This document shows, piece after piece, positions 1 through 6,669 of a stretch of DNA of 13,913 nucleotides; position 1 is the stretch's first letter; the number at the start of each line of letters is the position of its first letter. The stretch lies in contig JALOSG010000054.1 in assembly GCA_025458665.1 (NCBI GenBank), positions 1 through 13,913 on the forward strand. Direction: 5' to 3'. The notes under the pieces are model-generated. The model did no database searches. It was not told the origin of the DNA and saw nothing but the letters and a program-made list of their open reading frames with translations. A program made the translations under genes and the position numbers. This stretch comes from Serpentinimonas sp. (lineage in GTDB: Bacteria > Pseudomonadota > Gammaproteobacteria > Burkholderiales > Burkholderiaceae_C).

Positions 1-1893
1 CCGGGCATGTACACCCGCACCGACAACCCGCTGCACATCATCCAGGAAGTGCTGGACAACGCGGCCGATGAGGCGCTGGCCGGGTACGGCAAGAAAATCC
101 GCGTGACGCTGCACACCGATGGTTCGGTGAGCGTGGAGGACGACGGGCGCGGTATTCCCCACGGCCTGCACCCGGAAGAGAACGCGCCCGTGCTGGAACT
201 GGTGTTCACCCGCCTGCACGCGGGTGGCAAGTTCGACAAGGGCAAGGGCGGTGCCTACAGTTTTTCAGGCGGCCTGCACGGTGTGGGCGTGAGCGTGACC
301 AACGCCCTGGCCACCCGCCTGGAGGTGAGCAGCCACCGCGACGGCCACGTGGCGCGGCTGGTGTTTGCCGCTGGCGATGTGGTGGAGCCGCTGACCCGCC
401 GCCCGCTGGCCGAGGGCGAGCGCAAGCAGGGCACCACCGTGCGTGCCTGGCCCGATGCGAAGTACTTCGAGTCGGCCGCGTTGCCGCAGAACGAGCTGCT
501 GCACCTGCTGCGCAGCAAAGCTGTGCTCATGCCCGGCGTGACCGTGACGCTGGTGAACGAGAAAACCCGCGACACCCAGACCTGGCAGTACAAAGGCGGC
601 CTGCGCGACTACCTGCAACAGACACTGACCGGCGAGCCAGTGATACCCCTGTTCGATGGCGAAGGCACCGCCGACGCCAGCCACGAGAGCTTTGCCGAAG
701 GCGAGGGCGCCACCTGGGCGGTGGCCTTCACGGAAGACGGCCAGCCGGTGCGCGAAAGCTACGTGAACCTGATTCCCACCACCGCCGGCGGCACCCACGA
801 CAGCGGCCTGCGCGATGGGCTGTTCCAGGCCGTGAAAAGCTTCATAGAGCTACACGCACTGCTGCCCAAGGGCGTGAAGCTGCTGCCCGAAGACGTATTT
901 GCGCGCGCCAGCTATGTGCTCTCGGCCAAGGTGCTGGACCCGCAGTTCCAGGGCCAGATCAAGGAGCGGCTGAATTCGCGCGATGCGGTGCGGCTGGTCT
1001 CGGGCTTTGTGCGCCCGGCGCTGGAGCTGTGGCTGAACCAGCATGTGGACTACGGCAAGAAGCTGGCCGAGCTGGCCATCAAGGCCGCGCAGACGCGCCA
1101 GAAGGCGGGCCAGAAAGTGGAGAAGCGCAAGGGCAGTGGCGTGGCGGTGCTGCCCGGCAAGCTGACCGATTGCGAGAGCAAGGACCTGGCCCACAACGAA
1201 CTGTTCCTGGTGGAGGGCGACAGCGCCGGTGGCAGCGCCAAGATGGGCCGCGACAAGGAATGCCAGGCCATCCTGCCACTGCGCGGCAAGGTGCTGAACA
1301 CCTGGGAGGTGGAGCGCGACCGGCTGTTTGCCAACAACGAAATACACGACATTGCGGTGGCCATTGGCGTGGACCCCCACGGCCCGCACGACAGCCCGGA
1401 CCTGAGCGGCCTGCGTTACGGCAAGGTGTGCATACTGAGTGATGCCGATGTGGACGGATCGCACATCCAGGTGCTGCTGCTGACGCTGTTTTTCCGGCAC
1501 TTCCCCAAGCTCATTGAGGCGGGGCATGTGTATGTGGCCCGCCCGCCGCTGTTCCGCGTGGATGTGCCCGCCCGCGGCAAGAAGCCCGCCACCAAGTTCT
1601 ACGCGCTCGACGAAGGCGAGTTGGTGGCCATATTGGACAAGTGCGCCAAAGACGGCGTGCCGCGCGAGAAGTGCCCCATCAGCCGCTTCAAGGGCCTGGG
1701 GGAAATGAGCGCCGAACAGCTGTGGGACACCACCCTGAACCCCGACACCCGCCGCCTGCTGCCCGTGCAGCTGGGCGATCTGGACTTTGCCGCCACCGAG
1801 GCGCGCATCACCCAGCTCATGGGCAAAGGCGAGGCGGCCGCGCGCCGCGAGCTGATGGAGCTGCGCGGGGATGCGGTGGAGATTGATGTGTGA
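1..1893 (+). CDS. parE: DNA topoisomerase IV subunit B (ParE), 5' partial
   Basis: ATPase and TOPRIM subunit of topoisomerase IV, which with ParC unlinks daughter chromosomes in the cytoplasm. The frame is open from base 1, so the N-terminus (roughly 30-40 residues, judged from the family) lies outside the window; 630 residues remain. Seen in the fragment: the GHKL ATPase motifs QEVLDNAADEA (E16, N20), DDGRGIP (47-53) and GGLHGVGVSV (90-99). The TOPRIM signatures are VEGDSAGG (catalytic E405), PLRGKVLNTWE and SDADVDGSH (metal-binding D481, D483, D485), followed by the tail motif RFKGLGEMSAEQLW. The sequence GQIKERLNSRD occupies the position of the QTK loop. It is assigned as ParE rather than GyrB because it lacks the long GyrB insert and begins MYTRTDNPLHIIQEV, typical of proteobacterial ParE. 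The stop is 41 bp before the convergent marR stop. Nothing suggests loss of function. Confidence 0.96.
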   Translation, partial: PGMYTRTDNPLHIIQEVLDNAADEALAGYGKKIRVTLHTDGSVSVEDDGRGIPHGLHPEENAPVLELVFTRLHAGGKFDKGKGGAYSFSGGLHGVGVSVTNALATRLEVSSHRDGHVARLVFAAGDVVEPLTRRPLAEGERKQGTTVRAWPDAKYFESAALPQNELLHLLRSKAVLMPGVTVTLVNEKTRDTQTWQYKGGLRDYLQQTLTGEPVIPLFDGEGTADASHESFAEGEGATWAVAFTEDGQPVRESYVNLIPTTAGGTHDSGLRDGLFQAVKSFIELHALLPKGVKLLPEDVFARASYVLSAKVLDPQFQGQIKERLNSRDAVRLVSGFVRPALELWLNQHVDYGKKLAELAIKAAQTRQKAGQKVEKRKGSGVAVLPGKLTDCESKDLAHNELFLVEGDSAGGSAKMGRDKECQAILPLRGKVLNTWEVERDRLFANNEIHDIAVAIGVDPHGPHDSPDLSGLRYGKVCILSDADVDGSHIQVLLLTLFFRHFPKLIEAGHVYVARPPLFRVDVPARGKKPATKFYALDEGELVAILDKCAKDGVPREKCPISRFKGLGEMSAEQLWDTTLNPDTRRLLPVQLGDLDFAATEARITQLMGKGEAAARRELMELRGDAVEIDV

Positions 1894-1898
1894 GCCCC

Positions 1899-1937
1899 TG
1901 GGTGGGGTGTCCCTCAATGTGGGTGGAGTGCCCTTCA
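1899..1937. repeat. imperfect 21-bp-period direct repeat at the parE/marR junction
   Basis: Two copies of an 18-bp unit, TGGGTGGGGTGTCCCTCA (1899-1916) and TGGGTGGAGTGCCCTTCA (1920-1937), match at 15 of 18 positions. They fill nearly all of the 41-bp gap between the convergent parE and marR stops, and the second copy includes the marR stop codon. No T-tract or convincing terminator stem is visible here. It is probably a small decayed duplication with no evident function. Confidence 0.5.
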
Positions 1938-2420
1938 GGCCTTGCGGGTGTCTTCTCGCTGGGCACGGCTGAAGCCGTTGTTCTCGGCCACCAGCACCGA
2001 GAGCAGTTCCACGAAAGTGCGGCGCTGGTCTGCGTTCAGAGGCGCCAGGATCTGCTCTTGTGTGCGCTGTACGCCGGGCTGGGCGGCCTTGCACAGCGCC
2101 AGCCCAGCGTCGGTCAGGCTCAGTAGCCGCACCCGCTTGTCGGTAGGGGATAGGCGGCGCTGCAGCAGCCCTCTGGCTTCCAGACGGTCTATCAGGCTGG
2201 CCGTGGTGGACGTGTCTAGCGCAATGAGGCCGGCCAGGGTCCGCTGGTCCAGCCCCGGCCGGTGGGCCACGGTTTGCAGGGCAGCAAACTGCACTGGCGT
2301 GAGGCTGAGATCCTGCAGTTCCTGGTGAAAGATACCCACCGCAATCTGGTGCAGGCGCCGAATGGCGTGCCCAGGCAGGCGTTCAATGGGGGAGGCGGCG
2401 GGCGAACGGTCTTGGGCCAT
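1935..2420 (-). CDS. MarR-family transcriptional regulator, probable regulator of the 3-hydroxybenzoate/gentisate genes
   Basis: 161-residue cytoplasmic winged-helix dimer. Residues 40-105 form the MarR wHTH: TPVQFAALQTVA leads the fold, DTSTTASLIDRLEARGLL (69-86) is the recognition helix, and RRLSPTDKRVRLLSLTDAG (88-106) is the wing with the D-x-R and LT-x-x-G pattern of the family. N- and C-terminal helices would form the dimer interface. It is divergent from the monooxygenase gene across a 104-bp spacer that contains a perfect palindrome, the usual MarR arrangement. A MarR protein, MobR of Comamonas testosteroni, controls a divergent 3-hydroxybenzoate 4-hydroxylase gene, which is a direct precedent. 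By inference it represses the plus-strand genes and is released by an aromatic acid. Oddly, no Shine-Dalgarno lies before this ATG: the upstream bases read CCTCCTGC on the coding strand. The start could be further in, or the message nearly leaderless. Confidence 0.88.
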   Translation of the reverse strand: MAQDRSPAASPIERLPGHAIRRLHQIAVGIFHQELQDLSLTPVQFAALQTVAHRPGLDQRTLAGLIALDTSTTASLIDRLEARGLLQRRLSPTDKRVRLLSLTDAGLALCKAAQPGVQRTQEQILAPLNADQRRTFVELLSVLVAENNGFSRAQREDTRKA

Positions 2421-2452
2421 GCAGGAGGTTCAGGGTAATCCCTTGGTGGCGG

Positions 2453-2481
2453 TTGTTCAATGCTATCACTATACTTATCAT
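2453..2481 (+). promoter_or_regulatory. candidate sigma70 promoter of the monooxygenase/dioxygenase genes
   Basis: A -35-like TTGTTC (2453-2458) is separated by 17 bp from a -10-like TATCAT (2476-2481, 5 of 6 to consensus). This would start transcription near 2488, about 37 bases before the ATG. The -10 overlaps the palindrome at 2477-2496, so a bound repressor would block it. The -35 is weak (3 of 6). Assigned by eye only. Confidence 0.4.
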
Positions 2482-2496
2482 CAGCATACTGATGAT
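2477..2496. promoter_or_regulatory. probable MarR operator (perfect inverted repeat)
   Basis: ATCATCAG-CATA-CTGATGAT is a perfect 8-bp inverted repeat with a 4-bp spacer, in the AT-richer centre of the divergent spacer. Size, symmetry and position match MarR-family operators. The flanking bases do not extend the symmetry. It overlaps the candidate -10 of the monooxygenase promoter. By inference it is bound by the divergent MarR protein. Confidence 0.72.
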
Positions 2497-2513
2497 CGGT
2501 GTGCGCGGCAGCT

Positions 2514-2517
2514 GGAG
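2514..2517 (+). promoter_or_regulatory. ribosome binding site that fixes the monooxygenase start
   Basis: GGAG lies 7 bases before ATG 2525. It selects this start over the in-frame ATG at 2453, which would add 24 hydrophobic residues before the FAD fold and would run translation through the operator. Confidence 0.75.
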
Positions 2518-2524
2518 ATGCTCG

Positions 2525-3733
2525 ATGGCAGGCAAGACCCGGGAACAGCCCGTGTGGGTGGCAGGAGGCGGTATTGGTGGCCTGGCCGCCGCGCTGGCGC
2601 TGGCCCGACAGGGCTTCGATGTGCAGGTGTTCGAGCAGGCCGCCGAAATGGGCGAGATAGGCGCGGGCATGCAACTGGGCCCGAACGCCTTCCATGCGCT
2701 GGACGCGCTGGGCGTGGGCGAGGCAGCGCTGCACGGGGCCGTACACACCGATTTCATGGTCATGCACGACGCGGTGGACGGCCAACTGGTGGGCCGGATA
2801 GAAACCGGCAAGGCGTTTCGCCAGCGTTTCGGGCACCCCTACGCGGTGGTTCACCGGGCCGATATCCACCGTGCCTTGCTGGAAGCTGCCCTGGCTACCG
2901 GGCGGGTGCAGTGCACCACCCACACCCGCATCGTGGCGGTGGAACAGGAGGCCGGGCAGGGTGCCGTGACCGCCATAGACCACAGCGGCCAGCGCTGGCG
3001 GGGTCAGGCGCTGGTGGGGGCGGATGGGGTGAAGTCGGTGGTGCGGGCGCAGTACGTTAACGACCCGCCGCGTGTGACCGGCCATGTGGTGTACCGCGCC
3101 GTGGTCGATGCCGCCGAGTTTCCCGACGAACTGAAGTGGAACGCAGCCAGCCTTTGGGCCGGCCCGAAGTGCCACCTGGTGCACTACCCCTTGCGCGGCG
3201 GTGAGCAGTACAACGTGGTGGTCACCTTCCACAGCCGCCAGCAGGAGGAGTGGGGTGTGACAGAAGGCTCCAAAGCCGAGGTGGAGAGTTACTTCCAGGG
3301 CATCACTCCCAGGGCGCGCCAACTGATTGATTTACCCCGAAGCTGGAAGCGCTGGGCCACCGCCGACCGCGAGCCCATAGAAAACTGGGTGTTTGGCCGC
3401 GCCACGTTGCTGGGCGATGCTGCCCACCCCACCACGCAGTACATGGCGCAGGGTGCGTGCATGGCGCTGGAAGATGCCGTGACCCTGGGCGAGGCGCTGC
3501 GCACCACCGGCAAGGACTGGGACGCCGCGCTGCAGGTCTATCAGAAGAACCGCATCACACGCACGGGCCGCATTGTGCTGAGCGGGCGCGAGATGGGCAG
3601 GCTCTACCACGCTACCGGCGTGGAACGCCTGATCCGCAACAGCCTGTGGAAGGGCCGCAGCCAGGAACGCTTCTACGACGCCATGGAATGGCTGTATGGC
3701 TGGAACGTGCAGAACTGCCTGCAGCAGGGCTGA
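2525..3733 (+). CDS. FAD-dependent aromatic monooxygenase, probable 3-hydroxybenzoate 6-hydroxylase
   Basis: 402-residue single-component class A flavoprotein hydroxylase. It probably converts 3-hydroxybenzoate, NADH and O2 to gentisate in the cytoplasm. Seen: the N-terminal dinucleotide motif VAGGGIGGLAAALALARQG (about 12-30), the mid-protein DG motif VGADGVKSVVR, and the GD motif LLGDAAHPTTQYMAQGACMALEDA that contacts the flavin ribityl chain. The length equals the usual 390-410 residues of the salicylate hydroxylase/3-hydroxybenzoate 6-hydroxylase group. The longer in-frame start at 2453 was rejected because ATG 2525 has GGAG 7 bases upstream and places the Rossmann fold at the N-terminus. 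The gene precedes a gentisate 1,2-dioxygenase by 45 bases, which favours a gentisate-forming enzyme. Alternatives are salicylate 1-hydroxylase or a hydroxynicotinate hydroxylase, which the family alone cannot exclude. Probably repressed by the divergent MarR protein. Confidence 0.87.
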   Translation: MAGKTREQPVWVAGGGIGGLAAALALARQGFDVQVFEQAAEMGEIGAGMQLGPNAFHALDALGVGEAALHGAVHTDFMVMHDAVDGQLVGRIETGKAFRQRFGHPYAVVHRADIHRALLEAALATGRVQCTTHTRIVAVEQEAGQGAVTAIDHSGQRWRGQALVGADGVKSVVRAQYVNDPPRVTGHVVYRAVVDAAEFPDELKWNAASLWAGPKCHLVHYPLRGGEQYNVVVTFHSRQQEEWGVTEGSKAEVESYFQGITPRARQLIDLPRSWKRWATADREPIENWVFGRATLLGDAAHPTTQYMAQGACMALEDAVTLGEALRTTGKDWDAALQVYQKNRITRTGRIVLSGREMGRLYHATGVERLIRNSLWKGRSQERFYDAMEWLYGWNVQNCLQQG

Positions 3734-3768
3734 GTACCCGCCACCCTCCTGCCCCCCTATTCCCCACC

Positions 3769-3772
3769 GGAG
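3769..3772 (+). promoter_or_regulatory. ribosome binding site supporting a TTG start
   Basis: GGAG is 6 bases before TTG 3779, the start chosen for the gentisate dioxygenase. The next in-frame ATG falls at residue 92, well inside the conserved region. Confidence 0.7.
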
Positions 3773-3778
3773 ACTGCT

Positions 3779-4831
3779 TTGCAAGACCCCCACCGCACCG
3801 AAGCCCTGGGCCGCCTGGAAGACCTGCCGCAAGACTACCGCGACGCGCTGACCGCGCAGAACCTGGTGCCGCTGTGGCCCAGCCTGCGCGGTGTGCTGCC
3901 GCCGCACATTCCCGCCCGCAAGACGCAGGTGACTCACTGGCCCTACGCCGGCCTGCGCCCGCTGCTGCTGCAGGCGGGTGAACTCACGCCCATAGAAAAG
4001 GCCGAACGCCGCGTGCTGGTGCTGGCCAATCCTGGGCATGGTCTGGAGAAAATGCAGGCCAGCGCGGCCATGTATCTGGGCATGCAGCTGCTCCTTCCTG
4101 GCGAGCTGGCACCGGCGCACCGGCACACGCCGAATGCGGTGCGCATGGTGGTGGAGGGTGAAGGCGCTTGGACGCTGGTAGGCGGGCAGAAGTGCCCCAT
4201 GGCCCGTGGCGACCTGATCCTCACGCCCACCGGCCTGTGGCACGAGCACGGCCACGACGGATCCGGCCCGGTCATCTGGCTGGATGTGCTGGACCTGCCG
4301 CTGGTGTACTACACCGAGACCTCCTACCATGTGAACGGACCGAGCCAGCCAGAACAGCCGGGCAATGCCGCGCAGGCCTATGCGCGCGGCGGCGTGGTGC
4401 CCACCACGGTGTACCAGCGCAGCGGCCAGCGCTACCCCATGCTGCGCTACCCCTGGGCAGATGCCCGCGCGGCGCTGCTGTCCCTGGCGCACAGCGAACC
4501 TGGCCGGGACTGCGTGCAGGTCACCTACATCAACCCGGAAACCGGCGAGGACGCCGAGAACATCCTGGGCTTCTACGCCCTCATGCTGCGCCCCGGGCAG
4601 ACGCTGGCGCTACCGGCCCGCTCCCCCGCCCAGGTGTTCCACGCCATTGAAGGCGGCGCCGATGTGGAGGCAGATGGCCATACCCTGACGCTGGCCGAGG
4701 CCGACACCTGTGCGGTGCCCGGCTACACGCCCGTGGTGCTGAAGAACCGCAGCGCCACCGAACCCGCCTTCCTCTTCATGGCCGATGAAGCCCCGCTGCA
4801 CCGCAAGCTCGGTGTGTACGAGGTGCGCTGA
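3779..4831 (+). CDS. gentisate 1,2-dioxygenase
   Basis: 350-residue Fe(II) bicupin enzyme that opens the ring of gentisate to maleylpyruvate in the cytoplasm. The first cupin carries AHRHTPNAVRMVVEGEGAWT with H114 and H116, and WHEHGHDG supplies H155. The 114/116/155 spacing equals the iron-binding triad spacing known for characterised gentisate dioxygenases. The motif TPTGLWHEHGHDG and the ending HRKLGVYE are family-typical, and the length is normal (340-380). The start is a TTG with GGAG 6 bases upstream; no nearby ATG would keep the conserved N-terminal region. It follows the monooxygenase by 45 bases and is presumably co-transcribed under the MarR operator. Its stop is 3 bases from the convergent EAL-gene stop, so any maleylpyruvate isomerase and fumarylpyruvate hydrolase genes must be encoded elsewhere. 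Confidence 0.95.
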   Translation: MQDPHRTEALGRLEDLPQDYRDALTAQNLVPLWPSLRGVLPPHIPARKTQVTHWPYAGLRPLLLQAGELTPIEKAERRVLVLANPGHGLEKMQASAAMYLGMQLLLPGELAPAHRHTPNAVRMVVEGEGAWTLVGGQKCPMARGDLILTPTGLWHEHGHDGSGPVIWLDVLDLPLVYYTETSYHVNGPSQPEQPGNAAQAYARGGVVPTTVYQRSGQRYPMLRYPWADARAALLSLAHSEPGRDCVQVTYINPETGEDAENILGFYALMLRPGQTLALPARSPAQVFHAIEGGADVEADGHTLTLAEADTCAVPGYTPVVLKNRSATEPAFLFMADEAPLHRKLGVYEVR

Positions 4832-4834
4832 GGC

Positions 4835-5641
4835 CTACAGCAGGTGGGTGAAGTCCACAAGCTCGGCCCGCTCCAGCGCGGGCTGGGCGAAGTAGTAGCC
4901 CTGCATCAGGTCTACGCCCAGATCGCGCAGCACCTGCATTTCTCCCCGCGTCTCTATGCCTTCGGCCACCACCCGGACCGACAGGCCTTCGAGCATGCGG
5001 ATGTTGTGCTGCACGATGGTGCGGCGGCGTGGGTCTTTGTCGATATTGCGCGTCAGCGCCATATCGAACTTCACGATGTCGGTGGGTACCTCGTAGAGCA
5101 GATCGAAGCGTGCGTAGCCAGCCCCGAAGTCGTCGATGGCGGTGAGAAAACCCTGCTTGCGGTAGTGCGCCACGATGGCTTTGAGGTGCGCCGTGTCCTT
5201 GAGCTGCTCGTCTTCCGTGAACTCGAAGATCAGCGCGCTGGTGGGAAAGTTGTAGCGCTCGGCAGCCTCCAGGGTGGTGCGTATGCACAACTCGGGGCGG
5301 TACACCGCATTGGGCATGAAGTTGATGCTGAGGTAGGTCAGTAGCCCCAGGCGGCTGGCCAGCTCCACGGCCTTGACGCGGCAGCTCTGGTCGAAGCGGT
5401 AGCGGTTTTGCTCGCTCACCCGCCCCAGTACGCTGGCGGCTGGCTCACCCCCCAAGCCCCGAACCAGCGCCTCGTAGGCGAACACGGTTCTGGTCTTGAT
5501 GTCCACAATGGGCTGAAGCGCCATGGTGAAGTCGAAACCCAGCGCGCTGCCGTTTTTGCATTCGGCACAGCCCAGCGGCTGGAAGTCCGGCGGGGGGCTG
5601 ATGGGAATAGAGGAAGAAGGGGTGGGTTTGATCAGCGACAT
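4835..5641 (-). CDS. EAL-domain cyclic-di-GMP phosphodiesterase (compact)
   Basis: 268-residue protein that is almost entirely one EAL domain, predicted to hydrolyse c-di-GMP to pGpG in the cytoplasm. The catalytic set appears intact: YEALVRG (E57), SINFMPN (N107), FEFTEDE (E140), AIDDFGAGYARFD (D170, D171), IVKFDMAL (K191), VAEGIET (E227) and MQGYYF (Q247). No GGDEF, PAS or membrane segment is present. The N-terminus is a Pro/Ser-rich stretch followed by GCAECKNG, with C25 and C28 as a possible metal- or redox-active pair. ATG 5641 was chosen because the longer reading frame (to 5725) runs into the 3' end of the upstream permease gene and adds low-complexity residues; the RBS is weak. It is the last of three same-strand genes, after the sensor/CheW protein and the permease, so it may be their c-di-GMP output. 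That link is inference. Confidence 0.9.
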   Translation of the reverse strand: MSLIKPTPSSSIPISPPPDFQPLGCAECKNGSALGFDFTMALQPIVDIKTRTVFAYEALVRGLGGEPAASVLGRVSEQNRYRFDQSCRVKAVELASRLGLLTYLSINFMPNAVYRPELCIRTTLEAAERYNFPTSALIFEFTEDEQLKDTAHLKAIVAHYRKQGFLTAIDDFGAGYARFDLLYEVPTDIVKFDMALTRNIDKDPRRRTIVQHNIRMLEGLSVRVVAEGIETRGEMQVLRDLGVDLMQGYYFAQPALERAELVDFTHLL

Positions 5642-5696
5642 CTGCAGTATTGTGCGGCAGGTGCTGCGCGCCGTACCGCCATGGTCCCTGCGCCCC

Positions 5697-6599
5697 TCAG
5701 GCCCTGCGCCCCAGGCGCCAGCCACCTGCAGGCCCGCGGGTGAGGTTGAGCAGGTTGGCGGCCAGAATCAGGCCGATGCCCAGCCAGGTGAACAGATCCA
5801 GCCCTTCTGAATACGCCAGCCAGCCCACCAGCGCCGTGAGTGGCACCCGGAGGAAGTCCATGGGCACGACCACGGTGGCATCGGCATGTTCCATGGCGCG
5901 GGCAAAACAGTAGTGCGAGTAGGTGCCGCAGAACGCGATCACCACAACCCAGCCCCAGGTCTGGGCAGAGGGCCACTCCCAGACCATCAGCGCCGGTACC
6001 ACGCCAATGGCGCTTTGTACCAGCAGCATCCAGAAGCTGATGGTGACGGCCGCGTCTGTGCGGGTGAGGGATTTGACCAGCACGATGGAGACCGCGAAGC
6101 CCAACGCTGAGGCCAGCGCGATCCACTGCCCGGCATTCAGCTCACCAGTGCCGGGGCGCACGATCACTGCCACACCCACCAGACCCAGCAACACCGCGAC
6201 CCACTTCCTGCCGTTCATGCGCTCGCCCAGAAACAGCACCGCCAGAATGGCCGCCCAGATGGGCATGGTGAATTCGATGGATACCACCTGCGCCAGCGGG
6301 ATCAGGGTCAAGGCGACAAACCAGCCGTACTGTGCGGCGTAATGGACGACGTTGCGCAAGGTGTGCTGTGGCAAGCGCGCGGTGCGGACGGCGTGGAGCC
6401 CACCCGCCAGATGCACCAGCGGCCAGAGCATGGCCATACCCAGAACAGAGCGCAACAGCATGATCTGGAACACCGACAGCTCGCGCGCGGCTTCCCGGCC
6501 TGCCACAGCAATCACCACCATCAGCGTCAGCCAGCCGGCCATCCAGCCGGCGGCGCGGGTGATGGAGGCATCTGGGCGGGGCGGCATGGGCAGAAGCAT
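5697..6599 (-). CDS. EamA/DMT-family inner-membrane permease
   Basis: 300-residue drug/metabolite-transporter-superfamily protein, predicted with about ten membrane helices in two EamA repeats (about residues 20-148 and 160-287). Family marks: the end of repeat 1, FLGERMNGRKWVAVLLGLVG followed by VAVIVRPG, and in repeat 2 AEHAD-like MEHADATVVVPMDFLRVPLTALVGWLAYSEG split across the loop and helix 9. The length is standard. The substrate cannot be read from the sequence; members export amino acids, metabolites or drugs, and some are nucleotide-sugar-like carriers. The start at 6599 lacks a clear Shine-Dalgarno, so it is uncertain by some residues. It lies 70 bases after the sensor/CheW gene and 55 before the EAL gene on the same strand, consistent with one transcript. 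The C-terminal tail is short and basic (RLGRRA), suggesting a cytoplasmic end. Confidence 0.9.
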   Translation of the reverse strand: MLLPMPPRPDASITRAAGWMAGWLTLMVVIAVAGREAARELSVFQIMLLRSVLGMAMLWPLVHLAGGLHAVRTARLPQHTLRNVVHYAAQYGWFVALTLIPLAQVVSIEFTMPIWAAILAVLFLGERMNGRKWVAVLLGLVGVAVIVRPGTGELNAGQWIALASALGFAVSIVLVKSLTRTDAAVTISFWMLLVQSAIGVVPALMVWEWPSAQTWGWVVVIAFCGTYSHYCFARAMEHADATVVVPMDFLRVPLTALVGWLAYSEGLDLFTWLGIGLILAANLLNLTRGPAGGWRLGRRA

Positions 6600-6669
6600 A
6601 GCCGAGCGCTGGCCCGTGCATTCGGCGCGGGCAGCCTCTGGAACCGATTCCCTGCCAGGTACCGGGCCT

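Noticed and set aside
850..2094. 414-codon open frame antisense to parE
   Set aside because: It lies opposite a clear ParE frame, has His/Gln/Ala/Arg-rich composition typical of complement reading in GC-rich DNA, and shows no domain.
2216..4492. Two long minus-strand open frames (2216-3322 and 3332-4492) opposite the hydroxylase and dioxygenase
   Set aside because: The plus strand codes for recognisable enzymes with intact motifs. The antisense frames are His/Gly/Ala-rich without family features.
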